Source: Flavimaricola marinus
GTDB lineage: Bacteria > Pseudomonadota > Alphaproteobacteria > Rhodobacterales > Rhodobacteraceae
Reading direction: 5' to 3'
Length of the DNA: 64,000 bases
NCBI RefSeq assembly: GCF_900184895.1
Contig: NZ_FXZK01000003.1
Span: 248,001-312,000, forward strand
Part shown: positions 1 to 10,008 of the stretch, piece by piece
How positions within the stretch are numbered: the first letter of the stretch is position 1
Layout of the letters: the number at the start of each line of letters is the position of its first letter
Translations under genes and position numbers: made by a program
Notes under the pieces: generated by a model
What the model was told of the DNA's origin: nothing
Databases searched by the model: none
The model's input: the letters and a program-made list of their open reading frames with translations, nothing else

Positions 1-534
1 CTCGTTCGTATCAGCCCCTATGATGGCGCCGCGCGCCGCCATACGTCGTTCAGTTCGGTCTGGGTGTATCCCGTCGTCGACGACAATATTGAGATCGAGG
101 TGAACCCCTCGGACATTCGGATCGATACCTATCGCTCCTCGGGTGCCGGTGGTCAGCACGTGAACACGACCGACTCGGCCGTTCGGATCACCCACATTCC
201 CACCAATATCGTGGTGACCAGCTCGGAGAAATCCCAGCACCAGAACCGCGATATTGCGATGAAGGCTCTGAAGTCCCGTCTGTACCAGATGGAACTGGAC
301 CGCCGGAACGCGGCCATCAACGAGGCCCACGAGAACAAGGGCGACGCAGGCTGGGGCAACCAGATCCGCTCCTATGTCTTGCAGCCCTATCAGATGGTCA
401 AGGACCTGCGCACCGGTTTCGAGACGAGCGACACGCAGGGCGTTCTCGATGGCGATCTGGATGGTTTCATGGCGGCGACGCTTGCCTTGCAGGTCTCGGG
501 GATGAGCCGGGCGGACGCCACGGCGGAGGACTGA
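1..534 (+). CDS. prfB: Peptide chain release factor 2 (3' part)
   Basis: Class I release factor that reads UGA and UAA stop codons and triggers peptide release on the ribosome. The open frame runs from base 1 without a start, so only about 177 C-terminal residues are present. The GGQ catalytic motif is visible in [20 protein letters not shown], followed by the conserved tail [20 protein letters not shown]. The histidine and threonine just after GGQ and the overall wording fit RF2 rather than RF1. The programmed frameshift site typical of prfB would lie upstream and cannot be judged here. It ends with TGA at 532-534, and about 180 bases follow without a gene. Confidence 0.96.
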   Translation, partial: LVRISPYDGAARRHTSFSSVWVYPVVDDNIEIEVNPSDIRIDTYRSSGAGGQHVNTTDSAVRITHIPTNIVVTSSEKSQHQNRDIAMKALKSRLYQMELDRRNAAINEAHENKGDAGWGNQIRSYVLQPYQMVKDLRTGFETSDTQGVLDGDLDGFMAATLALQVSGMSRADATAED

Positions 535-714
535 TTTTCGCAACCTCCGGCGGGCCGAACTGCCGCGTCGCGTCCGTCAGGCGCTTGTCCTCCGATCGCC
601 GCGTGACGTACGCGACGCCCGGCGCACCCTGTGACCGATGGCCCCAGGCAAGGCGCTCCCCGCTTGACAGGCCCTTCCGGACTGTCGCCAATGGTGACGA
701 GAGGGGGAGGGCAG

Positions 715-1497
715 ATGACGAAGACAGTAGAACTGCGCCCGGCCGATATTTTGCCCGAGGTCGGATCGGTGACGCTCCACGAACTGTGGTTGTGCCTGAA
801 GGCGGGCGTCTACGATTTCCGCCGCGCTCCGGCGTTTGGGCTATTCTTCAGCGCCGTCTACGTGCTCGGCGGATTTGCCATGCTTTGGCTAGGCGCGGGC
901 CATGTGACCTGGACGCTGGCGACGGCGCTCGGCTTTCCGCTGGCTGCCCCTTTTGCGGCCGTGGGGCTTTACGAGGTCAGCCGTCGGTTGGAAGCTGGCC
1001 TGCCGCTGGTCTGGAGTGAGGTTCTGGGCGTCGTCTGGGCGGAGCGTGGCCGACAGATCCCGTGGGTCGGTGCCATCATCGTCTTCTATTTCCTGTTCTG
1101 GACCTTCCTTGCGCATATGATCTTTGCCCTCTTCATGGGGCTGAGTGCGATCACCAATATCTCGGACAGTTTCGCTCTGTTTCTGGGCCCGGACGGTCTG
1201 CGCATGATCGCGGTCGAGATGGTCGTGGGCGGGCTGCTTGCGTTCTTGCTGTTTTCTCTGACGGTGGTGAGCCTGCCGCTGTTGCTGGACAAGGAGGTCG
1301 ATTTCGTCACCGCGATGATCCTGAGTGTCCGCGTGGTGTCGGCGAACCTGTTTGTGATGCTGGTCTGGGCGGGACTGATTGCGCTGATGACCCTCGCGGC
1401 GCTGCTGCCTTGGTTTCTTGGCCTGATGGTGGTGCTGCCGGTGTTGGGCCATGCAACGTGGCATCTGTATCGCCGGGCGCTGTATGAGCCCTACTGA
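715..1497 (+). CDS. DUF2189 family integral membrane protein
   Basis: A 260-residue membrane protein of the DUF2189 type, function unknown. Hydrophobic stretches near residues 35-60, 60-85, 120-150, 180-205 and 215-245 suggest about six membrane segments. The open frame extends to a GTG at 631, but the ATG at 715 is chosen because a purine-rich ribosome-binding stretch (GGGGGAGGG) sits just before it and the family usually begins with a short soluble stretch like TKTVELRPADILPEVGSVT. A weak TTGACA-like box lies at 664-669. The gene stands alone between prfB and the convergent bactofilin gene. Confidence 0.82.
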   Translation: MTKTVELRPADILPEVGSVTLHELWLCLKAGVYDFRRAPAFGLFFSAVYVLGGFAMLWLGAGHVTWTLATALGFPLAAPFAAVGLYEVSRRLEAGLPLVWSEVLGVVWAERGRQIPWVGAIIVFYFLFWTFLAHMIFALFMGLSAITNISDSFALFLGPDGLRMIAVEMVVGGLLAFLLFSLTVVSLPLLLDKEVDFVTAMILSVRVVSANLFVMLVWAGLIALMTLAALLPWFLGLMVVLPVLGHATWHLYRRALYEPY

Positions 1498-1612
1498 GCG
1501 TTGACGTCGCCTGATCCGAATGCCGCGCCTGCGGCGCGATTTCTCCTTCTCTCGCCCCCCTCCGGGGTGCGCTCGGATAGGCGCTCGTGGCGTCGTCGTG
1601 CATCAACAGAAG

Positions 1613-1640
1613 AGGCGCGGCCCCTGTAGGTGCCGCGCCT
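1613..1640 (-). terminator. Hairpin downstream of the bactofilin gene
   Basis: A perfect 9-bp inverted repeat (AGGCGCGGC / GCCGCGCCT) with a 10-base loop lies 27 bases beyond the bactofilin stop codon. On the minus strand it is followed by a pyrimidine-rich CTTCTGTT. On the plus strand it is followed by GACGTTTTG, so it may serve both convergent genes. Confidence 0.55.
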
Positions 1641-1666
1641 GACGTTTTGTACCGGTCGGACCGCTT

Positions 1667-2227
1667 TTAGCTGCCGGTCGTAGGCTTCGCGCTCGGGGCG
1701 GAGGTACTGGCGCTTGACGGGGCCGAGGTGGTGCTGCTCGACGGCATGGTGGGCCGGGGTGCACCGGTGCTCAGCGGATCGTCCTGCCGTTGCACGGAGC
1801 CTTCGAAATGGGCGCCGGATTCGATGGCGATCGTCTTGTGGATGATGTCTCCTTCGACGCGCGCCGACGAGGTCAGCCGCACCTTGAGACCGCGCACCCG
1901 GCCAACGATCCGGCCGTTGATCACGACGTCATCGGCGACGAGTTCGCCCTTGATCGTGGCGCCTTCGCCGATGGTCAGAAGGTGCGCCCGGATGTCGCCT
2001 TCGATCTGGCCTTCGATCTGGATGTCGCCGGAAGTCTTGAGGTTTCCTTTGATGTGCAGATCAGCGGACAGCACCGATGCTGGCGGCTTTGTCTTGGGCG
2101 CGGCAGACGGGGTATAGCTGCTGCTGGCCGAAGAGGGGGCCGGGCTGCCTGTGGCCGGAGTTGAGGCCGGGGCGGCATTGTCGCCGGACTTGGGGCCGGG
2201 CTCGTTGATTTTGCTCTTAGAAAACAT
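1667..2227 (-). CDS. Bactofilin family polymer-forming cytoskeletal protein
   Basis: A 186-residue bactofilin. The core, about residues 50-145, is a repetitive beta-helix rich in Gly, Ile and Val (for example LHIKGNLKTSGDIQIEGQIE) flanked by disordered Ala/Ser/Pro-rich tails, the usual bactofilin layout. Such proteins form nucleotide-independent filaments that place cell-wall enzymes. Its first 11 bases overlap the end of the upstream M23 peptidase gene, so the two are very likely cotranscribed and translationally coupled. In other alphaproteobacteria bactofilins recruit the neighbouring LytM-domain protein, which is the likely partnership here (inference from the pair). Confidence 0.93.
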   Translation of the reverse strand: MFSKSKINEPGPKSGDNAAPASTPATGSPAPSSASSSYTPSAAPKTKPPASVLSADLHIKGNLKTSGDIQIEGQIEGDIRAHLLTIGEGATIKGELVADDVVINGRIVGRVRGLKVRLTSSARVEGDIIHKTIAIESGAHFEGSVQRQDDPLSTGAPRPTMPSSSTTSAPSSASTSAPSAKPTTGS

Positions 2228-3575
2228 CTCTTCCAGCTCTTATGTAGATCATCGGGTTGACGGGATTGCCACCGACACGGACTTCATAATGGAGATGAGG
2301 TCCGGTCGAACGTCCAGAATTCCCCATATCACCGATCCGGTCGCCGCGCGAGACTCTTTGGCCAACTTGAACGTTTATTCTGTTCAAATGCGCGTAACGG
2401 GTCTCGATGCCGAACTCGTGCTGGATCTTGATGAGCCGGCCATAGCCGGACGACCAGCCGGCGCTCGTGACGACGCCATCTGCGGTGGCATAGATCGGCG
2501 TGCCGATCGGCGCCGCGAAATCGGTGCCGGCATGGAGCCGGCCCCAACGCTGGCCGAAACCGGACGTAAAGCGGAAATCGGATTTGACGGGCATGTCGAA
2601 GGGCGCCCGCTCTGCCGCGATCCTGTAGAGATTTATCCGGTCCATCGAATTGAGGATGGCGTTGGCCCGCAGACCGTCTGCATCCGGCTCTCCGCCCATC
2701 GTCGAGAAGGAGAGCGGCGTCAGCGGACCGCCGGTGCCGGAGTAGCCACGCCGCACCTGATTGATGAGGTTGTCCGGATCCATGCCGGCGGCACGGAACA
2801 TGTCGTCGAGCGGCTCGACCGACACCAGCATCGCTTCTTCGAGCTGGCGGAAAATCTCGTCGTTGCGCTGATCCATCTGCTCGATCCGCGCCTCGAGTTC
2901 GGCGGCATGACCAAGGGCGAATTCCGCATCGGCGGCGATCATGTCGCGCTCTTCGGCGGTGTCGGCCAGTGCGGCGGCCAGAATATCGACCGTTCCGGTC
3001 AATTCGTCCGTGGCGGCCCCGCCGATGGCGCCGCCATTACCATCCTCGAGTGCGGTTTCGAGGGAGGCGAGCCGCTCTTGCGTCTCTGTCCGCTCCATCA
3101 TGGTCCGACGCAATGTCGATTGAACGACGTCGAGGCCGGTCTCGAGTTCGCGCCGCCGGTCTTCGGAGCGCAGCAACTCGGTCTGCATGATGGAGATCTG
3201 CTCGAGCGCGGTCGAGAACCGGTTCTGTGCGGCGACCGCTTCGGCCAGGCGCACGTCGCGTTCGGCGGAGAGTGCGTTGAGCCGCTCTTCGTAGACCATC
3301 TTGTCGCGCTGCGCCTGCGCACGGAAATTTCCGGCACCGATGCTGTCCATCAGCAGAACGGCGGTGGCGATGATCGTCCAGCCGACGATCAGGGTGCTGC
3401 CGGTCCAAGCCAGGAGTTGTGTTTCGGGCTTCAGCCGGATGAAACGGGTTTGTTCGTCGGACCGCAGAAACAGTCGTTTTTCAGGAAAACGCTTCTCAAG
3501 CGCAGCGTGTAAGGCTTGTCCGATCCTAGTTCTCAACTGATCTTTCCCGTCCCTTGGTTGGCCCCGTTTGGCCAT
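2217..3575 (-). CDS. M23 (LytM) family peptidoglycan metallopeptidase, membrane anchored
   Basis: A 452-residue protein with a cytoplasmic N-terminus, one membrane segment near residues 55-77, a long coiled coil (about 85-250) and a C-terminal LytM domain. The zinc-binding pattern is intact: HAGTDFAAP carries the first His and Asp, and HLHYEV carries the second His pair. The domain therefore looks catalytically competent, unlike EnvC/NlpD-type activators. It likely cleaves peptidoglycan cross-links in the periplasm. The gene overlaps the following bactofilin by 11 bases, suggesting localisation by bactofilin filaments. Length and layout match the peptidases that accompany bactofilins in this group. 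Confidence 0.92.
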   Translation of the reverse strand: MAKRGQPRDGKDQLRTRIGQALHAALEKRFPEKRLFLRSDEQTRFIRLKPETQLLAWTGSTLIVGWTIIATAVLLMDSIGAGNFRAQAQRDKMVYEERLNALSAERDVRLAEAVAAQNRFSTALEQISIMQTELLRSEDRRRELETGLDVVQSTLRRTMMERTETQERLASLETALEDGNGGAIGGAATDELTGTVDILAAALADTAEERDMIAADAEFALGHAAELEARIEQMDQRNDEIFRQLEEAMLVSVEPLDDMFRAAGMDPDNLINQVRRGYSGTGGPLTPLSFSTMGGEPDADGLRANAILNSMDRINLYRIAAERAPFDMPVKSDFRFTSGFGQRWGRLHAGTDFAAPIGTPIYATADGVVTSAGWSSGYGRLIKIQHEFGIETRYAHLNRINVQVGQRVSRGDRIGDMGNSGRSTGPHLHYEVRVGGNPVNPMIYIRAGRDVF

Positions 3576-3760
3576 GCCTTTCCGTGCGAGGCGCTGATCC
3601 CAACAGCGGACTCACGAGGTCGGGGATACAAAGCATGTGGGTCACACGCAACAAATTTGCGCAAAAACACACACTTTCAGGTGCTTGCTGCATCAAACAG
3701 GCGGGTTTTTGCCGACGCGTGCGCAACCTTGCCGATACACTGTGCGCAAATGCCGCGGCG

Positions 3761-4576
3761 TCAGGCCTCTTCTGCGAGCGGCCAGTAGAAATCGGGCGGG
3801 ATTCCGGCTTCGGCCCGCTTTTCCTCGTTGAACGGCGGTTTCAGCGTGGCGTGGAAGTAGCGTCGGACCAGATCGTGGAAGGCCACGGTGGGGTCGAGCT
3901 CGTGCCGCCCGCAGAGAAAGTGGAACCATTTCGAGCCGTAGGCGACGTGGTGCACCTCTTCGGCATAAATCACCTTGAGCGCCTCGACCGCCTGTGTATC
4001 GCCGTGTTTTTCGAAAAGCTCGATCATCCCGGGTGTCACGTCGAGCCCGCGTGCCTCGAGCACCATCGGCACGACGGCCAGACGCCCGAGGAAGTCGTCC
4101 TTGGTGTCGCGTGCGGCCCGCCAGAGCCCTTCGTGAGCGGGCAGGGCGCCGTAGTGGCTGCCCTTCGCCTCAAGGCAATCGCACATCAGGTTGAAGTGCT
4201 TGCTTTCCTCGTCCGCCGATTTGACCCAGTCGTCGTAGAAGCCGATCGGCATCGGCGTGTCGCAGAAGCGGGCGATGATGTCCCAGTGCAGGTCGACGGC
4301 GTTGAGTTCGATATGTGCCACGGCGTGCAACAGAGCGATCCGTCCGGCCGGATTGCCCGGCTTTCGCTTGGGCATGTCTTTTGGGCTGAGCAAGGCTGGG
4401 GCCTCTGGCCGGGCCGGGTTCAGCGGCGGGAAGCTCTTGCCGATCTCGGGGGCTTCACCCCTGGCCCGCGCGGCCTGCCATGTCGCGGCGTGCTGCCGCG
4501 ACAGCGCGGTCTTGGCCCGCCCGTCGGCGGTGGTGAGCACTTGGGTGGCCATTTCGGCAAGGCTGAGCATTGGCAA
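3761..4576 (-). CDS. DUF455 family ferritin-like protein
   Basis: A 271-residue protein of the DUF455 family, which has a ferritin-like helical fold. Putative metal ligands are visible in three helices: HAVAHIELNAVDLHWD, SADEESKHFNLM and YAEEVHHVAYG. No enzymatic activity is established for the family, though the pattern suggests a di-iron centre. An ATG six bases further in (at 4570) is an alternative start. The gene lies downstream of bcp on the same strand, about 107 bases away, and may share its transcript; a role in oxidative stress is only a guess from that neighbour. Confidence 0.88.
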   Translation of the reverse strand: MPMLSLAEMATQVLTTADGRAKTALSRQHAATWQAARARGEAPEIGKSFPPLNPARPEAPALLSPKDMPKRKPGNPAGRIALLHAVAHIELNAVDLHWDIIARFCDTPMPIGFYDDWVKSADEESKHFNLMCDCLEAKGSHYGALPAHEGLWRAARDTKDDFLGRLAVVPMVLEARGLDVTPGMIELFEKHGDTQAVEALKVIYAEEVHHVAYGSKWFHFLCGRHELDPTVAFHDLVRRYFHATLKPPFNEEKRAEAGIPPDFYWPLAEEA

Positions 4577-4683
4577 TCCTTTTGAAGCGGCAATGACCGC
4601 AGGGGGCGCGTTGTGTCGGCCCGATCAGAGCAGAATTGAAGTGAGGTGGGTTTGGCCACCCCACTCTTGTCGTGCCCCGATGA

Positions 4684-5157
4684 TCAGAGGCTGCGAGTGG
4701 CTTCGAGCACTTCTTCGACGTGCCCCGGCACTTTGACCTTGCGCCAGACCCGGGCGATCTTGCCATCACAGTCGATCAGGAAGGTGGCCCGTTCGATGCC
4801 CATGTAGGTCTTGCCATACATGTTCTTTTCGACCCATGTCCCGTAGCGCTCGCACACGTCGCCATCGGCATCGGACAGCAGCGCGATCTTGAGATCGTAT
4901 TTGTCCCGGAATTTGTCGTGCTTTTTCACCGGGTCTTTCGATACCCCCAGCACGACCGCTCCGGCGGCGGCAAAGTCATCGGCCATTTCGGTGAAGGAGA
5001 TCGCCTCTTTGGTGCAGCCGGGCGTGTCGTCTTTCGGATAGAAATAGAGCACGACCTTTTTGCCCGCGAAATCGCCGAGCGACAGGGTGCCTTCGCCGTC
5101 GCGTGGCAGGCTCACGTCCGGGGCTGCGTCGCCCGCTTGCAGTGGCTGAGAAGTCAT
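4684..5157 (-). CDS. bcp: Thioredoxin-dependent peroxiredoxin, BCP/PrxQ type
   Basis: A 157-residue peroxiredoxin that reduces hydroperoxides using thioredoxin. The peroxidatic cysteine is Cys48 in YPKDDTPGCTKEAISF. The resolving cysteine five residues later, found in E. coli BCP, is replaced by Ile, so this enzyme should work with a cysteine elsewhere or as a 1-Cys type. The full family length is present. It is transcribed away from the large AsmA-like gene, leaving a 95-base divergent promoter region (5158-5252). Confidence 0.93.
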   Translation of the reverse strand: MTSQPLQAGDAAPDVSLPRDGEGTLSLGDFAGKKVVLYFYPKDDTPGCTKEAISFTEMADDFAAAGAVVLGVSKDPVKKHDKFRDKYDLKIALLSDADGDVCERYGTWVEKNMYGKTYMGIERATFLIDCDGKIARVWRKVKVPGHVEEVLEATRSL

Positions 5158-5252
5158 GATCCGCTGTCTCCTTTGGGGTAAGTGATCTATCAGTCTTTTG
5201 TTCTAGGCTGTGACGCGCGAAGATAAAGGGCAAAGGACGCCAGACACCGAAG

Positions 5253-8200
5253 ATGACCGAGGCCGAGCCGCCAGCCGAACAGGATCCCCCCGGGTCGAAC
5301 ACGCCTGACACCGGGGCAAAAACGGACGACGTTTCCGCGTCGACTCCGCCGGTGGAGCCGTCTGCCGTGGCTCCCGCCGCGCCGCCTCAAGTTCCACCCG
5401 CTGCCTCTGCGCGTCGGGGCGGACGCATCTCTTGGTACATGCTGTTTCACACTGTCCGCGGGCTGTTTCTTTTGTCGCTGATCCCCGTGATCTTTCTGGC
5501 GCTTGCCCCGGTGTTGCTGATTGGTCAGGAGATCACCGCCCCGACCTGGGTCAAGACCCGTGTCGAGCAACAGGCCGCCCGCGTACTCAACGGCGGCGCG
5601 ATCACATTCGGCTCGATCACTGTCGAGGTCGGCCGTGACCTCCATCCCGTCATTCGCATGACGCAGACCGAAATGCGGGATGCCGAGGGCGACGTTTTGG
5701 CCCGTGTGCCGGTGATCGACGTCGCAGTGTCGCCGCGCGGATTGGTCTTTCTCCAAGAGATGCTCCCCCAGCGCATCACGCTGACGGGCGCACAAATCGC
5801 GCTGCGCCGCGCCTCTGACGGTTCGGTGGCGATCGCCTTTGAGGCCAGCGCCCCAGCGGCGGGGCAGGCCGACAGCTTGACGGCGCTGCTGGAGACCATC
5901 GATCGGACTTTTGATGCCCCGGCACTGGCCGCCCTCGAATCCGTTCGCGCCGAGGGCCTGATCGTCAATTACGAGGATCTCCGCGCCGGTCGGGCATGGA
6001 CCGTCGATGGCGGCACGCTTCTGTTGGCGATTTCCAAGGACGAAACCGCGCTCAACGGCGATTTCGCCTTGCTCGCCGGCAGGGATTTCGTGACCGAAAT
6101 CGGGCTGGAGGTGACCAGCGCCCGGGACAGTCAGGCCGCCAGCATCGCGATCCAGGTCACAGACGCGCTGGCCCCCGATATCGCCTCGCAAAGCCCGGCC
6201 CTCAGTTGGCTCGGCCTTCTGGATGCGCGCCTGAGCGCTCAGCTCGTGGGAAGCCTCGAGCCTGACGGCGAGGTTGGAGAGCTGGAGGCGCGCCTCGATA
6301 TCGCGGGCGGTGTTCTTCAGCCGGAACGCGGTGCCCGCCCTGTCGCGTTCGAGGGCGCCCGCGCCGTGTTGGGCTATGACCCCGGTCTTGATCGCATCCG
6401 GTTCGACGAGGTGTCGGTGATCAGCGAGTGGGGCAGGGTGTCCGCCAACGGCCAAGCCTATCTGCGCGAGCTGACCGACGGCTGGCCCGAGGCGTTGATC
6501 GGCCAGTTCACGCTGACCGATATCCTGCTCGATCCGCCGGATGTCTATGACGCGCCGGTCCGCCTTGCCTCGGCGGGCGTCGACTTTCGGCTCCGCCTTG
6601 CGCCCTTTGCTCTCGATGTCGGTGCGTTTCACATCATCGACGTGCCGCCGGTGACCCTTGCCAGCGCCGACACCGCCGTCGCCCAGAGCCTGACCGATGC
6701 CGCGACCGCTGCCCGGATCGACGGCCATGCCCGTGTGACGGCCGGTTCGGACGGCTGGCGTGTGGCGCTGGATGCGGGTGTCGACCGCATCGACATCGCC
6801 CGTGTGCTGGCCCTGTGGCCCACCGCCTTCAAGCCGGGAACCCGCCGGTGGTTTGTCAATAATGTTCGACGGGCGACAATGTCGGATGTCACGGCAGGTC
6901 TTCGGATCGAGCCGGGTCAAGAACGCCCGGTGATCGCCATGACACAGGCATTTTCCGATGCCGAGGTCAGGGTGCTTCGCCATTTGCCGCCAGTCAGGGC
7001 GGCGTCGGGATCGGTGGCGATCCAGAACAATGCGCTGACGGTGATGCTCGATCAGGGGCGTATGGCGGCTCCGCAAGGTGGCACGGTCGGCCTGGCCGGT
7101 TCGGTTTTCCGCATCCCGGACAGCCGGATCAGACAGCCCCCTGCGACCCTGCATCTGGAAACCCAAAGCACGATCACCGCCGCCCTTTCGATCCTGGATC
7201 AGCCGCCGTGGTCGTTCATCTCGAAAGCGGGCCGCGAGGTGACGATGGCGCAGGGCCGCGCCCGTGCCAGTGCCGATGTGCAATTTCGCCTGCGCCCCCG
7301 TGAGGACGGGGACCGGGTGCTCTTTGACGTCACCGCCGATCTGACCGAGGTCCGCTCGGACGTATTGGTGCCGGGCCGCACATTGGCGGCATCTGCTCTG
7401 CGCCTGTCCGTGGATCCGGAGGGATTGGAGATCACCGGCCCGATGCGCCTTGGCCGGGTGCCGGGTGATGTGACCTTCCGCACCGGATTTGGTCCCGATC
7501 AGTCGGGTTCGGCCACCGTGACCGGCGAAATCGAACTCTCGGAGCGGTTTATCGACGAATTCGGCATCGGTTTGCCGCCGGGCATGGTGACCGGGGCAGG
7601 GCGTGGCCAGATCGATCTGGCGCTGGGCGGAGGCCCGCCGCGCTTTTCGCTGACCTCGAACCTGAGCGGCATTCGCGTCAGCATCCCGTCGCTCGGCTAT
7701 ACCAAGCCGCAGGGCAGCACCGGCCGCTTCGAGATCTCGGGCCAGTTGGGCGAAGTGCCGCGCGTGGACCGGGTGGCCTTGGATGCCGCAGGTCTGGATG
7801 CCGTGGGCCAGATCACTCTGAGCCCCTCCGGTGGCTTGGACCGCGCCGAATTCTCGCGCGTGCGTCTGGGCGGCTGGCTCAACAGCCCCGCGACGCTGGT
7901 GGGCCGGCGCCCGAACCGCCCGCCCGAGGTGCGCGTGTCCGGCGGCACGCTGGATCTGCGCCGCGCCCAGTTTGGTGGCAGTGGCGGCGAGGGTGGCCCG
8001 ATGACCGTCTCGCTGTCGCGGCTTCAGGTAACCGAGGGCATCGCCCTGACCGGCTTTCGCGGAGAGTTCAGCGGCGCGGGCGGTTTCAACGGCAGTTTTA
8101 CCGCGCAGGTCAACGGCGGGGCCGAGATCCGCGGATCCGTCGCCCCCGGCGGCGGCGGCACCGCTGTCCGTATCGTGAGCAACAACGCTGGGGCCGTGAT

Positions 8201-8723
8201 CTCGTCTGCCGGGTGGCTGGAGAACGGTGTCGGCGGCACGCTGGATGCCACCCTGACCCCGGCCGGGGCCGAAGGCGTCTATGACGGCCGCGCCCGCATC
8301 GCGAATATTCGCGTGCGAGACGCGCCCGCGCTAGCCCAGCTGATCGACGCCATCTCCGTGGTCGGCCTGTTGCAGCAGTTGGACGGGCAGGGGCTTTCCT
8401 TTACCAACGTCGATGCCGCGTTCCGGATATTGCCCGACCGCATCTCCGTGTCGCAGGCAAGTGCGGTCGGACCCGGTCTTGGCATTTCGCTCGATGGCAC
8501 TTACACGCAGGCCGACCGCCGGATGGATTTCCGGGGCGTGATCTCGCCGCTCTACCTGCTCAACGGGGTGGGGGCGGTGCTGACCCGTCCCGGCGAGGGC
8601 CTGTTCGGTTTCAACTACACCCTGCGCGGGCCGGTGGGCAGCCCGTCGGTACAGGTCAACCCGCTGTCGATCCTGACGCCGGGGATGTTTCGAGAGATCT
8701 TCCGCGCTCCGCCACCGGGGTAG
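5253..8723 (+). CDS. Large AsmA-like / YhdP-type envelope protein
   Basis: A 1156-residue protein with a Pro/Ala-rich cytoplasmic N-terminus, one membrane segment near residues 65-90 (GLFLLSLIPVIFLALAPVLL), a DUF3971-like middle and an AsmA-like C-terminal region. Members of this superfamily are long beta-groove proteins believed to carry phospholipids across the periplasm. Full-length for the alphaproteobacterial version. The start at 5253 lacks a strong ribosome-binding site, so the exact N-terminus is uncertain. The gene precedes queA by 21 bases and the two probably form an operon, as in related genomes. Confidence 0.85.
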   Translation: MTEAEPPAEQDPPGSNTPDTGAKTDDVSASTPPVEPSAVAPAAPPQVPPAASARRGGRISWYMLFHTVRGLFLLSLIPVIFLALAPVLLIGQEITAPTWVKTRVEQQAARVLNGGAITFGSITVEVGRDLHPVIRMTQTEMRDAEGDVLARVPVIDVAVSPRGLVFLQEMLPQRITLTGAQIALRRASDGSVAIAFEASAPAAGQADSLTALLETIDRTFDAPALAALESVRAEGLIVNYEDLRAGRAWTVDGGTLLLAISKDETALNGDFALLAGRDFVTEIGLEVTSARDSQAASIAIQVTDALAPDIASQSPALSWLGLLDARLSAQLVGSLEPDGEVGELEARLDIAGGVLQPERGARPVAFEGARAVLGYDPGLDRIRFDEVSVISEWGRVSANGQAYLRELTDGWPEALIGQFTLTDILLDPPDVYDAPVRLASAGVDFRLRLAPFALDVGAFHIIDVPPVTLASADTAVAQSLTDAATAARIDGHARVTAGSDGWRVALDAGVDRIDIARVLALWPTAFKPGTRRWFVNNVRRATMSDVTAGLRIEPGQERPVIAMTQAFSDAEVRVLRHLPPVRAASGSVAIQNNALTVMLDQGRMAAPQGGTVGLAGSVFRIPDSRIRQPPATLHLETQSTITAALSILDQPPWSFISKAGREVTMAQGRARASADVQFRLRPREDGDRVLFDVTADLTEVRSDVLVPGRTLAASALRLSVDPEGLEITGPMRLGRVPGDVTFRTGFGPDQSGSATVTGEIELSERFIDEFGIGLPPGMVTGAGRGQIDLALGGGPPRFSLTSNLSGIRVSIPSLGYTKPQGSTGRFEISGQLGEVPRVDRVALDAAGLDAVGQITLSPSGGLDRAEFSRVRLGGWLNSPATLVGRRPNRPPEVRVSGGTLDLRRAQFGGSGGEGGPMTVSLSRLQVTEGIALTGFRGEFSGAGGFNGSFTAQVNGGAEIRGSVAPGGGGTAVRIVSNNAGAVISSAGWLENGVGGTLDATLTPAGAEGVYDGRARIANIRVRDAPALAQLIDAISVVGLLQQLDGQGLSFTNVDAAFRILPDRISVSQASAVGPGLGISLDGTYTQADRRMDFRGVISPLYLLNGVGAVLTRPGEGLFGFNYTLRGPVGSPSVQVNPLSILTPGMFREIFRAPPPG

Positions 8724-8744
8724 CGCGGCACATGGGGGCGCGAC

Positions 8745-9797
8745 GTGAAGCTGTCGGATTTCGATTTTGACCTGCCGGAGCAGTTGATTGCGGTGCGCCC
8801 GGCGCGTCCCCGGTCGTCGTCGCGCTTGCTGGTGGCCCGTGGCCCCGAGACGGTGGAGGCTCACGCCATCGACCTGCCTCGGTTTCTCAACCCCGGTGAC
8901 CGGCTGGTGTTGAACGACACCAAGGTGATCCCCGCCCGCCTGACCGGCCAGCGCCATCGCCCGGGCGCCCCCGGAGAGGGCACCGCCAAGATCGAGGTCA
9001 CCTTGCTGGAGCCGCGCGCCAATGGTGCTTGGGCGGCCTTGGTCAAACCGCTCCGCAAATGGCGCGAGGGCGAAACGGTTGTGTTTTCCCCCGATCTGAG
9101 CGCGGTTCTGGAGGCCCGCGAGGCAGATGCCGCACTCGTTCGTTTCAACCTGACCGGCGACGATTTCGACGCGGCGCTGAACGCTGCCGGGGCGATGCCC
9201 TTGCCGCCCTATATCGCGGCCAAACGTCCCTCGGACGAGGCCGACAAGGCCGACTACCAGACCCTTTGGGCCGACAAGTTGGGGGCGGTGGCCGCCCCGA
9301 CCGCGTCGCTCCATTTCGATGAGGCGCTGATGGCGGCGCTGGCCGAGCGCGGCGTGGACCTGACCTATGTGACCCTGCACGTCGGGGCGGGCACCTTTCT
9401 GCCGGTGAAGGTCGATGACATCAGCGAGCACAAGATGCATGCCGAATGGGGCGAGGTCTCGGAAGCCGCCGCCGACGAGATCAACGCCACCCGCGCCGCC
9501 GGGGGGCGGGTGATCCCGGTGGGCACCACGGCGCTGCGTCTGATCGAGAGCGCCGCCTCCGAGGCAGGCGTCGCGCCTTGGCGCGGCGATACCGACATCT
9601 TTATCACGCCCGGCTACCAGTTCCGCGCCGCCGACGGCTTAATGACGAATTTCCATCTGCCGAAGTCGACCCTGATGATGCTGGTCTCGGCATTGATGGG
9701 GCCGGAGCGCATTCGCGAAATCTATGCCCACGCCATCGCGCAAGGCTATCGGTTCTTCTCTTATGGCGATGCATCTCTGCTGTTACCCAAGGGATAG
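8745..9797 (+). CDS. queA: S-adenosylmethionine:tRNA ribosyltransferase-isomerase
   Basis: A 350-residue QueA that transfers and rearranges the ribosyl group of SAM onto 7-aminomethyl-7-deazaguanine at the tRNA wobble position, giving epoxyqueuosine. The opening [20 protein letters not shown], the internal [17 protein letters not shown] and the C-terminal [20 protein letters not shown] are all hallmark segments. The start is a GTG 21 bases after the preceding gene, with a G-rich stretch before it. Length is typical. Confidence 0.97.
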   Translation: MKLSDFDFDLPEQLIAVRPARPRSSSRLLVARGPETVEAHAIDLPRFLNPGDRLVLNDTKVIPARLTGQRHRPGAPGEGTAKIEVTLLEPRANGAWAALVKPLRKWREGETVVFSPDLSAVLEAREADAALVRFNLTGDDFDAALNAAGAMPLPPYIAAKRPSDEADKADYQTLWADKLGAVAAPTASLHFDEALMAALAERGVDLTYVTLHVGAGTFLPVKVDDISEHKMHAEWGEVSEAAADEINATRAAGGRVIPVGTTALRLIESAASEAGVAPWRGDTDIFITPGYQFRAADGLMTNFHLPKSTLMMLVSALMGPERIREIYAHAIAQGYRFFSYGDASLLLPKG

Positions 9798-10008
9798 CGG
9801 CGCGACCCAGACCTGGTAGGTTGAAATCGAGGTGGCGCGGGGAAAGACTGCGGACAGGCGGCCGGGTGCCGGGTCCGTGAGGCCGGGTCTTTTGGCTCTT
9901 GTGAACGCAAGACTACGACACTAGGGGTCGCTGGTGAGCATCCGGCCGGTGGCTCGTCTCACTAGACCCGACTGGTCATTCCATTCGAACGAGAAGGCGG
10001 CACCGCAG

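Noticed and set aside
5190-7283. Long minus-strand open frame of 697 codons opposite the AsmA-like gene
   Set aside because: It is a shadow of the high-GC coding strand: composition is rich in Arg, His and Gly with no domain, and the plus-strand gene has clear family structure.
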